Of a DNA stretch of 64,000 bases, positions 27,808-35,818 are shown one piece after another (the first letter of the stretch is position 1; every line of letters begins with the position of its first letter). The position numbers and the translations under genes are program-made. Source of the DNA: Sphingomonas kyeonggiensis (GTDB lineage: Bacteria > Pseudomonadota > Alphaproteobacteria > Sphingomonadales > Sphingomonadaceae); NCBI RefSeq assembly GCF_014196745.1, contig NZ_JACIEH010000002.1, forward strand, positions 60,285-124,284. The letters run 5' to 3'. The notes beneath the pieces are model-generated. The model was not told the DNA's origin and did not search any database. It saw nothing but the letters and a program-made list of their open reading frames with translations.

Positions 27808-28005
27808 CGTCCCTCGTGCGCTTCCGCGCGAAATCCGGCCCCCTTGCGACAGGGCGTACCACGCGGATTTGCTGCAATGCACCACGTCCGCGACCGCCCT
27901 GTCGTCCGGGTGGGGCAACTGGCCGATTAGGGGTCTTCGCACGGTGGCCTTGGCTCCGGATGCGGGTCATCAGCGGGTATCGACGAACGACAGCGGAGGT
28001 ACGCG

Positions 28006-29178
28006 GTGGGCCTGGAACAAGGCGGTATTCGCCGTGTCGAATGTCTCGACGGCCTGCGCGGACTGGCGGCGCTATGGGTGCTCGTCGGGCACATGATGAT
28101 CCTGACCGGTTTCCGGCTGCCGCTGTTGCGCAATGCCGATCTGGGCGTGGATCTGTTCATCCTGCTCTCGGGCTTCCTGATGGTGTTCCAGTATCAGTTG
28201 CGCGCGGGCAGCGAGGACTGGGGTGCGCCCGGCACCTGGGCGAGCTTCTGGGCGCGGCGCTTCTTCCGGCTGGCGCCGCTCTTCTACGTGACGCTCGCCG
28301 CCGCGCTGATCGCCGGACCCGCCATCTATGCCGACCGGGTGGCGATCGACAGTTTCCTGGGCCAGGGGCTGCAGCCGGCGGAACGCTATACCGACGCCAG
28401 TCTGGCCAATATCGCCGCGCATCTGAGCTTCGTGTTCGGGCTGCTGCCCGATTACGCCTACCGCACCCCGCTGCCCGACTGGAGCCTGGGGCTCGAGATG
28501 CAATTCTATGCGGTCTTCCCGTTCCTGGTGCTTCTCGCCCGGCGCGTGGGTTGGGTGCCGGCGGCGCTGATCGCGGCGGCGATCGGGGTGGCGCTGGTGA
28601 CATTGGCGGTGGGGACAATGGGGCTCGACTGGCCGATGCCGTCCTTTCTGCCGCTCAAGCTGCACCTGTTCCTGTGTGGCATGCTGATCGCGGCCGATCC
28701 GGGGCCGGGCAGGCGGATATGGCTGCATCTGGCCGCGGCGGTGCTGCTCGCGGCGCTGCCGATCCGCGGCGAGCAGGACTGGTTGCACTTCGCGGTGCGC
28801 GAGCTGCTGGTGCTCGGCTTCTTCACGCTGGTCCATCTGCGCAGCCTTGGCGCGATCGACTGGGTGGCGCGGCTGCTGGGGAGCCGGCCGTTCCACTGGC
28901 TGGGCGAGCTCAGCTACGGCACCTATCTGATCCATCTGCTGATCCTGCAGCCGGTGGCGGCGGCGGTGATCGGGCATTTCGGCACCGGGCTCGGCGCGAT
29001 GGGGCGGTTCGTCCTGACCGGCGCGATTGTAGTGCCGGTCACCTATGCGCTGGCGTACCTCACCTATCGCCTGGTCGAGCTTCCCGGGCAGCGGCTGGGC
29101 AAGGTGGTGATCCGCCGCGCCACCGGCAGCGCGAGGCAGTCCCGCCAGACGGTGCCGGAGGAGCTGGCGGCGCCTTGA
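28006..29178 (+). CDS. Membrane acyltransferase 3 family protein (OafA/WcaK-like)
   Basis: A 390-residue protein with about ten hydrophobic helices. The family start is typical (RRVECLDGLRGLAALWVLVGHMM, then GVDLFILLSGFLM), with the conserved catalytic-region His in VGH and RFFRLAPLFYV, followed by DWSLGLEMQFYAVFPFLVLL and HWLGELSYGTYLIHLLIL. These enzymes acylate (often acetylate or succinylate) extracytoplasmic polysaccharides. GTG 28006 follows GGAGG at 7 nt. It is transcribed alone, divergent from the GT4 operon and convergent with the second RTX gene. Together with the LbH enzyme it predicts an acylated EPS. Confidence 0.88.
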   Translation: MGLEQGGIRRVECLDGLRGLAALWVLVGHMMILTGFRLPLLRNADLGVDLFILLSGFLMVFQYQLRAGSEDWGAPGTWASFWARRFFRLAPLFYVTLAAALIAGPAIYADRVAIDSFLGQGLQPAERYTDASLANIAAHLSFVFGLLPDYAYRTPLPDWSLGLEMQFYAVFPFLVLLARRVGWVPAALIAAAIGVALVTLAVGTMGLDWPMPSFLPLKLHLFLCGMLIAADPGPGRRIWLHLAAAVLLAALPIRGEQDWLHFAVRELLVLGFFTLVHLRSLGAIDWVARLLGSRPFHWLGELSYGTYLIHLLILQPVAAAVIGHFGTGLGAMGRFVLTGAIVVPVTYALAYLTYRLVELPGQRLGKVVIRRATGSARQSRQTVPEELAAP

Positions 29179-29200
29179 TACCGAGGGTTGTCATCACTTC

Positions 29201-29311
29201 CGTCATCCCCGCGAAAGCGGGGACCCATCTCCTGCACGCGCCAGCTGATACGGCGGCTGTTGTAACCGCGGCATCTCCCCGAGATGGGTCCCCGCTTTCG
29301 CGGGGATGACG
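29201..29311. repeat. 111-bp intergenic element with perfect 31-bp terminal inverted repeats
   Basis: The arms 29201-29231 and 29281-29311 are exact reverse complements over 31 nt; each begins CGTCATCCCCGCGAAAGCG and is internally palindromic. This is a related subtype (CCCCGCG rather than CCCGGCG) of the family at 926, 9373 and 47442. It occupies the gap between the convergent acyltransferase and RTX2 genes and may also stop transcription. Confidence 0.88.
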
Positions 29312-29330
29312 ATGGGCCTGTGGCTTCGGC

Positions 29331-31514
29331 CTAGCCGAACACGAAGTCGTTGGGGCTCACGCTCTGGGTGCCGCGCAGGAAGATGCTGTCGGCGCCGAAG
29401 CCGACGCGGATGCCGTCGGCGCTGGTAGTGAAGCTGAGCTGTTCGTACGCGATATCGAACGCGCTCAGGTCGATATGGTCCTGGCCCGAGGCGAAGTCGC
29501 CGATCTCGTCCGCACCCGAGCCCGGGGCAAAGACGAACCAGTCGGCCCCGTTGCCGCCGAACAGCATGTCGTTGCCGCCGCCGCCGATCAGATAGTCGGG
29601 CCCGTCGCCGCCATAGAGCTTGTCGGCGCCGCCGCTCACCATCGCGGACGAATCGCGGCCGTCGCCATAGAGCCAGTCATTGCCGTCGCCGCCTTCCAGC
29701 GTATCGGCGCCGCCTTTGGCATTGTCCTTCATCACATCGCCGTCACCGATCAGCACGTCGTTGCCGGCGCCGCCGACCAGCTTGTCGTTGCCGCCCTTGC
29801 CGCTGCCATAGATGTTGGTCGCGTCGCCGATCAGCAGGTCGCCATCGTCGCCACCGTCCAGCCGGTCATTGGCGCCCTGGCTGCTCAGCCATTCGAGATC
29901 GCCGACCAGCCGGTCCGCGCCCGTGCCGCCGATCAGCGTGTCCGACTGCCAGCCGCCGAGCAGATTGTCCGCGCCCGCCTGGCCCTGGAGCAGGTCCTCG
30001 CCATTGCCGCCGCTCAGCACGTCGGCGCCCGAATTGCCGGCGATGTCGTCATTGCCGTCGAGCCCGCTCAGCGTGTCGCTGCCCGCGCCGCCGATCATCG
30101 CGTTGGCAAGCGCGTTGCCGGTGCCGGTGAAGTCGGCGCCGCCGCGGCGGATCAGATTCTCGATCGCGCTGCCAAGCGTGTAGCTGCCCAGCGTCGTCTC
30201 GACCCGGTCGATGCCGGCATCGGCGGCCTCGCTGATCCGGTCGCCGGCATCGTCGACCAGGAAGATGTCGTCGCGCGCGGTGCCCGTCATCGCGTCCGCC
30301 GTCGCCGTGGCGGGCAGGGGAAGCAGCGCGATGTAGCTGGTCGCGCCGGGCGAGGCGGTGCCCTGGTCGATGGTCAGCGTCTCGCGGATCGTGTTGGCGC
30401 CGCTCAGGCCGGGCAGGCTGGCCTGGGTCGCGAGGATCGCCAGCTCGGAACGGGTGATCTCGGTGCCCTGGAGCGTGAGCTTGCCGTTCGACGAGATCAC
30501 CTTGGTGCGCGATCCGGCATCGTCGAAATGGCCGCCGATCACGGTGACGTTGGCGGCGGTATCGAGCCAGAGCTGGTTCTGCTCGGAGATGCCGCCGCGC
30601 AGCACCGGGTTGCGGCCGGTCGGGTCGATCAGGGTCGCCTCGCCCCAGAGGCGGAAGTTGCGGCCATTCTCCTCGCTGAGTGCGCGGACCAGCACGGTGC
30701 CGGTCGACTTGAGGTCATAGCCGCCATCGCTGTTGCCGCGCGCGACCGTGTCGATGAAGCGGATGTCGTAGACGCCGCGCTCGGTCGCGAAGCCGTCGCC
30801 ATTGAAATAGGCGCCGGCGGTGCTCTGGACATTCTCCATCGCCACCCGGTTGAGCGTGACGTTGTGGACGGTGCCGTCGAGATGCACGCCCTCGGGAAGA
30901 TCGTCGCCCAGCTGCCCGTCCATGTCGGCACGGACATTGTCGATCAGCACGTTGTTGGTGTCGTACTGGAGGCGGATCGCCGCCTTGGAGAAACCCTGGA
31001 TGTCGATGTCGCGCAGGGTGAGGCCGGTGATCGTCGCGGTGCCCGAGGCCGCAGAGGAATAATCCTCGAAGAAGCGGCGGACATTGTTGGCGTCGACGCC
31101 CTCGATGCGCAGGTTGCTGAGATCGGCGGTGACGCGGAAGGCGGTGCCGACATTGTCGATCTGCAGGTCGCGGAACACCAGGTTGTTGGCGCCGGTGCCG
31201 AGCTTGAACAGCTCGTTGCCCGCGACGTCGCCCGCCTGCCAGTCGGTCGGGCGCGAGCCGGTGAACTGCGCCTGCATGGGATTGCCGGCGGAATCCACGC
31301 CGCGGATCGTCACCGGATTGCCATCGGTGCCGCCGCGGGTGATGCCGAGGATGCCGGTGACGCCATAGTCGCCCTGGTCGGCGAGCAGCAGCACTTCGCC
31401 GCCCGGCCCGGCCTTTCCGATCAACGTGTTGAGCGAACCGATCGACGCTGCGTTGTTGATGTCCCGGCCGCTTTTGTCTCCGGATCCGGCAGGCGAGATG
31501 TACAGGCTAGGCAT
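29331..31514 (-). CDS. Second parallel beta-helix/RTX protein, probable type I secretion substrate
   Basis: A 727-residue paralogue of the giant protein at 20530. The first ~390 residues align with it from the start (MPSLYISPAGSG, GPGGEVLLLADQGDYG, VTIRGVDSAGNPM), including NGDGFATERG at about residue 237, NSDGGYDLKS and NGRNFRLWG. A linker with DDAGDRISEAADAGIDRVETTLGSYTLG precedes RTX repeats (about 480-690) and an RTX-type C-terminus (GSGADEIGDFASGQDHIDLSAFDIAYEQL...NDFVFG). No signal peptide; export through the HlyB/HlyD pair is inferred. ATG 31514 is chosen by homology of the two N-termini. The catalytic status of the helix is unknown. Confidence 0.85.
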   Translation of the reverse strand: MPSLYISPAGSGDKSGRDINNAASIGSLNTLIGKAGPGGEVLLLADQGDYGVTGILGITRGGTDGNPVTIRGVDSAGNPMQAQFTGSRPTDWQAGDVAGNELFKLGTGANNLVFRDLQIDNVGTAFRVTADLSNLRIEGVDANNVRRFFEDYSSAASGTATITGLTLRDIDIQGFSKAAIRLQYDTNNVLIDNVRADMDGQLGDDLPEGVHLDGTVHNVTLNRVAMENVQSTAGAYFNGDGFATERGVYDIRFIDTVARGNSDGGYDLKSTGTVLVRALSEENGRNFRLWGEATLIDPTGRNPVLRGGISEQNQLWLDTAANVTVIGGHFDDAGSRTKVISSNGKLTLQGTEITRSELAILATQASLPGLSGANTIRETLTIDQGTASPGATSYIALLPLPATATADAMTGTARDDIFLVDDAGDRISEAADAGIDRVETTLGSYTLGSAIENLIRRGGADFTGTGNALANAMIGGAGSDTLSGLDGNDDIAGNSGADVLSGGNGEDLLQGQAGADNLLGGWQSDTLIGGTGADRLVGDLEWLSSQGANDRLDGGDDGDLLIGDATNIYGSGKGGNDKLVGGAGNDVLIGDGDVMKDNAKGGADTLEGGDGNDWLYGDGRDSSAMVSGGADKLYGGDGPDYLIGGGGNDMLFGGNGADWFVFAPGSGADEIGDFASGQDHIDLSAFDIAYEQLSFTTSADGIRVGFGADSIFLRGTQSVSPNDFVFG

Positions 31515-31625
31515 GGCTCGACGACCCCTGGTTGTTCGATGCTTAACATCGATCAATTTAGATGCCGTGGTGCGTCGCAGCGTGGTTAAGCCGGGATTAT
31601 GCTGATTAACCGAGGGGTTATTGCG

Positions 31626-31895
31626 GTGGACCGTCGCGGACTTATCGTTTCAATTGCGGGGCTTGCAGCAGGAAGTGCATGTACTGCACGGGACCTGGGG
31701 GGCGATGCTCCCGGCCGGCCGAGCCTGGCCGTGGAGGCCGATGGGCCAGGCCGCTGGCGGATCCGTAGCTGGCAATGGCGCGGGGATGCGTGGCGGCCGG
31801 CGATCGCGCGGGCGGTGGCTGGCGGTTCCGGGATCGAGATCAGCGGGAAGATCGATGCGGCGAGCCGGGCGGAGGTAATGGCTCGGCTCTCATAA
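31626..31895 (+). CDS. Small hypothetical protein, possibly exported
   Basis: An 89-residue frame from a GTG preceded by AGGGG. The N-terminus VDRRGLIVSIAGLAAGSACTARDLGG has a basic start, a short hydrophobic stretch and a Cys, weakly resembling a Tat or lipoprotein signal. The rest is Trp/Arg-rich (GRWRIRSWQWRGDAWRPAIARAVAGG). An ATG 27 nt upstream is an alternative. It ends one base before a perfect 12-bp hairpin. No family is recognised; it may be a real small secreted protein or a chance frame. Confidence 0.4.
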   Translation: MDRRGLIVSIAGLAAGSACTARDLGGDAPGRPSLAVEADGPGRWRIRSWQWRGDAWRPAIARAVAGGSGIEISGKIDAASRAEVMARLS

Positions 31896-31923
31896 CTCCC
31901 TCTCCCCTTCAGGGGAGAGGGAG
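31896..31923. terminator. Perfect 12-bp hairpin between convergent genes
   Basis: CTCCCTCTCCCC pairs perfectly with GGGGAGAGGGAG around TTCA. It fills the gap between the small plus-strand frame and the GT4 stop, so a bidirectional transcription stop is likely, although no T-run follows. A similar hairpin follows uvrA (59463-59489). Confidence 0.6.
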
Positions 31924-31924
31924 A

Positions 31925-33115
31925 TTACCCCTCCACCATTCCCGGCTGCCCGGAGGCCCGCGATTTCGCACGGCCCGGCGCCAGCGCGCTGCGATAGACC
32001 GCCAGCGTGTCCTCTGCCGCCTTGTCCCAGCTGAACCGCGCACGGACCGTGTCGCGATCGACCTGGAAGTCCGCGCAGTCCGCATCGAGCCGATCGGTGA
32101 GTGCCGCGACATCGCCGACGGGGAAGTAGTTCCGCAGCTCCAGCCCGATATCGAGATTGGCCGGGATGTCGCTCAGCAGCATCCGCGCGCCGCAGCTCGC
32201 CGCCTCCAGCGCCGCGATCGGCAGGCCCTCGTGATAGCTGGGCATGACGAACAGCGCGCAGCTTTCGTAGAGGCATTTGAGCGTGGCGCGCGACTGGACG
32301 CCGGCGAAGATCACCCGGTCGCCGGCGCGCTCGAGCAGGGCGCGGGCATAGTCGCTCTCGTGATCGGTGGCGCCGGCGATGACCAGCTTCGCGCTGGAGT
32401 TCGACGCCTCGAACGCCTCGATCAGGTCGTGCAACCCCTTCTCCGGCACCAGCCGGGCGACGGCGAGCAGGAAGTTGCCGCGCTCGACGCCGATCCGCGC
32501 CAACACCAGATCGGGATCGGCATCGTCCGGTAGGTCCGAGGTGCCGTTGGGGATGTAGTTGATCGTCTGCGCGCGGGCCGGGAACTGGCGCTTGAGCTGC
32601 GTCGCCAGCGACGGCGAGACGGCGATCACCCGGTGGGCGAAGTTCAGCGCCAGCCATTCGCCGGCGCGCAGGGCGGTGCGGGCGACCTTGCCCCATTTGG
32701 CGCGGTGATAATCGGTGCCGTGGTGCGTCACGACCACCTTGAGTCCGAGCATCCGGGCGAAGGGCGCGAGCAGGCCGGGGCCGATCGCATGGATATGGAT
32801 CAGGTCCGCCCCGCGCTTCCGGGCGGAGAGCACCGCGAGGAAGGTGGAGACGATCGCCTCGAGATGCTGGGAACGCGGGCAGGGGATGCCGATGATCTCG
32901 ACTCCGCGATGCACGTTCACCGTCTCGGGCAGATAGGGCGCGCGGCCGAGCACCACCGAGCGGTGATCGGGCCACAGCGCCTTGATCCGCGGCAGCAGTT
33001 CCTCGCAATGGCTCTCGATTCCGCCCATGACATGGGGGAAGCCGCGCAACCCGGTTACGCAGATGGTCGGCGAGCCCTCGGACCCGCCGGTAGACGCACT
33101 TGTCCGTTGCAGCAT
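31925..33115 (-). CDS. Glycosyltransferase family 4 (EPS assembly)
   Basis: A 396-residue GT-B enzyme. The N-terminus ICVTGLRGFPHVMGGIESHCEELLPRI resembles rhamnosyl/glucosyltransferases of EPS and O-antigen loci, with LIHIHAIGPGLLAPFARMLGLKVVVTHHGTDYHRAKWG, then the donor domain LLAVARLVPEKGLHDLIEAFEAS, MPSYHEGLPIAALEAASCGARMLLSDIPANLDI. ATG 33115 is preceded by GGAG at 8 nt; an upstream frame extension lacks this. It is the last gene of the Ugd-epimerase-GT4 operon, 37 nt after the epimerase, so a uronic acid donor is an attractive but unproven guess. Confidence 0.87.
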   Translation of the reverse strand: MLQRTSASTGGSEGSPTICVTGLRGFPHVMGGIESHCEELLPRIKALWPDHRSVVLGRAPYLPETVNVHRGVEIIGIPCPRSQHLEAIVSTFLAVLSARKRGADLIHIHAIGPGLLAPFARMLGLKVVVTHHGTDYHRAKWGKVARTALRAGEWLALNFAHRVIAVSPSLATQLKRQFPARAQTINYIPNGTSDLPDDADPDLVLARIGVERGNFLLAVARLVPEKGLHDLIEAFEASNSSAKLVIAGATDHESDYARALLERAGDRVIFAGVQSRATLKCLYESCALFVMPSYHEGLPIAALEAASCGARMLLSDIPANLDIGLELRNYFPVGDVAALTDRLDADCADFQVDRDTVRARFSWDKAAEDTLAVYRSALAPGRAKSRASGQPGMVEG

Positions 33116-33152
33116 GTCGATACTCCGTACTCGCCCGGCCGGTTTCCCCGGC

Positions 33153-34166
33153 TCAGGCCACCGCTGCCATCGGCCCTCTTCCACCCTGTTCGATCTCGCT
33201 CAGATACCAGTCGACGAACCGCTCGATGCCCTGGGCGAGCGAGACCTTGGGACTGTATCCGGTGAGCGCGCGGATCGCCGAGATGTCGGCGAAGGTCGCG
33301 GTCACGTCGCCCGGCTGCATCGGGCGCATCAGCTTGACCGCCTGGCGGCCGAGCGCACGCTCGAGCGTGGCGATCATTTCCATCAAGCCTACCGGGTCGC
33401 AGTCGCCGATGTTGAGAAGGCGATGCTCGCCGTCGGCCGGCGGCTTGTCGAGCACGCCGACCACCCCGTCGACGATGTCGTCGATATAGGTGAAGTCGCG
33501 CGCCATCCGGCCTTCGCCGTACACCTCGATCGGCTGGCCGAGCAGGATCTTCTGGGCGAAGCCGAAATAGGCCATGTCGGGTCGGCCCCAGGGGCCATAG
33601 ACGGTGAAGAACCGGAGGCCGCTCATCCTGAGACCGTAGAGCGTCGCATAGCTCTGGCTCATCAGCTCGCAACTGCGCTTGGTCGCCGCGTAGAGCGAGA
33701 CCGGCGCGGTGCAGGGCTCGTCCTCGCGGAAGCCGGTGCCGCCGATCGGCCGCTCGCCATAGACCGAGCTGGACGAGGCATAGACGAGATGCTCGACATT
33801 GCCCGCCTGGCGCGCCGCCTCGAGCACCGCGAGGTGGCCCTTCAGGTTGCTGTGCTCATAGGCGAAGGGGTTCTCGATGCTGTACCGCACCCCCGCCTGC
33901 GCGGCGAGGTGGACGATACGGCGCACGCCGTTCCCCGCCACCAGCTCGGCGAGCAGCTCGGGGCTGGCGATGTCGCCGCGGACCAGGCGGAAGTCGAAAT
34001 TGTCGACCAGCCGCGCGACCCGCGCCTCCTTCAGCGTGACGTCGTAATAGTCGGTGAAATTGTCGAGCCCGATCACGCGCTCGCCGCGCGCGAGGAGCCG
34101 CTCGGACACCGCATGGCCGATGAAGCCAGCGGCGCCCGTCACGAGGACGGGGCCGCCGGCGGTCAT
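33153..34166 (-). CDS. UDP-glucuronate 4-epimerase (NAD-dependent, SDR family)
   Basis: A 337-residue extended SDR. The NAD-binding motif is VLVTGAAGFIGHAVSERLLARG; the catalytic residues lie in YASSSSVYG and YAATKRSCELM (YxxxK). VIGLDNFTDYYDVTLKEAR and GRPDMAYFGFAQKILLGQPIEVYGEGRMARDFTYIDDIVDG are characteristic of UDP-GlcA 4-epimerases (LpsL/CapI/GlaE group). It would convert UDP-GlcA made by the adjacent Ugd into UDP-GalA. ATG 34166 overlaps the ugd stop by 4 nt. Indicates galacturonic acid in the EPS or another envelope glycan. Confidence 0.9.
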   Translation of the reverse strand: MTAGGPVLVTGAAGFIGHAVSERLLARGERVIGLDNFTDYYDVTLKEARVARLVDNFDFRLVRGDIASPELLAELVAGNGVRRIVHLAAQAGVRYSIENPFAYEHSNLKGHLAVLEAARQAGNVEHLVYASSSSVYGERPIGGTGFREDEPCTAPVSLYAATKRSCELMSQSYATLYGLRMSGLRFFTVYGPWGRPDMAYFGFAQKILLGQPIEVYGEGRMARDFTYIDDIVDGVVGVLDKPPADGEHRLLNIGDCDPVGLMEMIATLERALGRQAVKLMRPMQPGDVTATFADISAIRALTGYSPKVSLAQGIERFVDWYLSEIEQGGRGPMAAVA

Positions 34167-35512
34167 GCTGCCTGCCTGTCGTTCGCGGCTTCGCCATCCC
34201 CGGGCTTGCCCGGCCGGCCGATGCCGACATAGCGCAGGCCCGCCTGCTCCGCCTTTTCGGGCGGATAGATGTTGCGCAGGTCGACCAGCACCGGCTCGGC
34301 CATGATGCCGGCGAGGCGCTTGAGGTCGAGCGCGCGGAACGCATCCCATTCGGTGACGATCACCGTCGCCGCCGCGCCTTCCGCCGCCGCATAGGGCGAG
34401 CTGGCATATTCGACGTCCTTCAGCACCGCCTCGGCCGCGCTCATGCCCTCGGGATCATAGGCGCGGATCTTCGCCCCTGCGTCCTGCAGCGCCTGGATGA
34501 TCGCGATCGACGGCGCGTCGCGCATGTCGTCGGTATTGGGCTTGAAGGTGAGGCCGAGCACCGCGACGGTGCGGCCGCGCACGCGCCCGTCCATCGCCGC
34601 CAGCACCTTGCGGCCCATGGCGCGCTTGCGCTGGTCGTTGACCGCGATGGTCGCCTCGATCAGCCGCAGCGGCGCGTCGTGATCCTGCGCCGTCTTCATC
34701 AGCGCCAGCGTGTCCTTGGGGAAGCAGGAGCCGCCATAGCCCGGGCCGGCATGGAGGAACTTGGCCCCGATCCGGTTGTCGAGCCCGATGCCGCGCGCGA
34801 CTTCCTGGACGTCGGCGCCGACCTGCTCGCACAGGTCCGCCATCTCGTTGATGTAGGTGATCTTCATCGCGAGGAAGGCGTTGGCGGCGTATTTGATCAG
34901 CTCGCTGGTCCGCCGGCGGGTGAAGACGATCGGTGCCTTGTTGAGCGAGAGCGGGCGATAGACTTCCTCCATCGGCGCGCGGGCGCGTTCGTCCTCGATG
35001 CCGATGACGACGCGGTCGGGTCGCTTGAAGTCCTCGATCGCCGCGCCCTCGCGCAGGAATTCGGGATTGGAGGCAACGGCGAACTCGGCCGCCGGATTGG
35101 TCTCGCGGATGATCCGCTCGACTTCGTCGCCGGTGCCTACCGGCACGGTCGACTTGGTGACGATCACCGTGAAGCCGTCCAGCGCGCCGGCGATCTCGCG
35201 GGCGGCGCCATGGACGTAGCTGAGGTCGGCATGGCCGTCGCCGCGCCGGCTCGGCGTGCCGACGGCGATGAACACGACGTCCGCCGCGCCCACCGCTTCG
35301 GAAAGCTCGGTGGTGAAGTCCAGATTGCCCGCCGCGACGTTGCGCGCGACGAGGTCGTCCAGCCCGGGCTCATAGATGGGAATTCCGCCGGCGCGGAGCC
35401 GGGCGATCTTGTTCGCGTCCTTGTCGACGCAGGTCACGTGATGGCCGAAATCGGCAAAGCACGCGCCCGAAACCAGCCCGACATAGCCGGACCCGATCAT
35501 TACGATACGCAT
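34163..35512 (-). CDS. ugd: UDP-glucose 6-dehydrogenase
   Basis: The 449-residue enzyme oxidises UDP-Glc to UDP-GlcA with NAD+. The N-terminal Rossmann motif is MRIVMIGSGYVGLVSGACFADFGHHV; the catalytic Cys is in GPGYGGSCFPKDTLALMKT; the conserved K and N are in ELIKYAANAFLAMKITYINEMADLCE; the C-terminal domain has VLGLTFKPNTDDMRDAPSI. ATG 35512 has GGGAG 9 nt upstream. It is the first gene of the UDP-uronate operon, supplied by GalU encoded divergently at 38258. No other UDP-uronate source is in the window. Confidence 0.96.
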   Translation of the reverse strand: MRIVMIGSGYVGLVSGACFADFGHHVTCVDKDANKIARLRAGGIPIYEPGLDDLVARNVAAGNLDFTTELSEAVGAADVVFIAVGTPSRRGDGHADLSYVHGAAREIAGALDGFTVIVTKSTVPVGTGDEVERIIRETNPAAEFAVASNPEFLREGAAIEDFKRPDRVVIGIEDERARAPMEEVYRPLSLNKAPIVFTRRRTSELIKYAANAFLAMKITYINEMADLCEQVGADVQEVARGIGLDNRIGAKFLHAGPGYGGSCFPKDTLALMKTAQDHDAPLRLIEATIAVNDQRKRAMGRKVLAAMDGRVRGRTVAVLGLTFKPNTDDMRDAPSIAIIQALQDAGAKIRAYDPEGMSAAEAVLKDVEYASSPYAAAEGAAATVIVTEWDAFRALDLKRLAGIMAEPVLVDLRNIYPPEKAEQAGLRYVGIGRPGKPGDGEAANDRQAA

Positions 35513-35818
35513 TACGCACTGCTCCCTGTACGCGGAGACGATACTAATTCTGCTGCGCCTGCGAACACTCGTCCTGTGCCGTGGCGCCGTCAACTTGCCA
35601 GCTTTGAGCTGAGGGAAATCGGCGGCGAAATGAACTGGACGTCATTTCGCCGCTCTACTGCGTTGCGGCGCACAATTATTGCGCTTTCGCAACGAATGGC
35701 TCACGCCTCTGCTAGAACGGCGGCGTGGCAATTCGGCTCCACCGGTCGCAAACGCTTCGACCTGATCTTGCCACGCATCGGCGGCAGAGTAGGATCATCT
35801 GCGACAAGCCGTGGGACG
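35513..35818. other. Divergent intergenic region with a perfect hairpin
   Basis: This 306-nt gap separates ugd from the divergent ALDH-like gene and should hold promoters for both. It contains a perfect 12-bp inverted repeat (GCGGCGAAATGA at 35622-35633, TCATTTCGCCGC at 35642-35653) with an 8-nt loop and no T-run, which could be an operator or attenuator. No coding frame or RNA gene is convincing. Confidence 0.5.
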
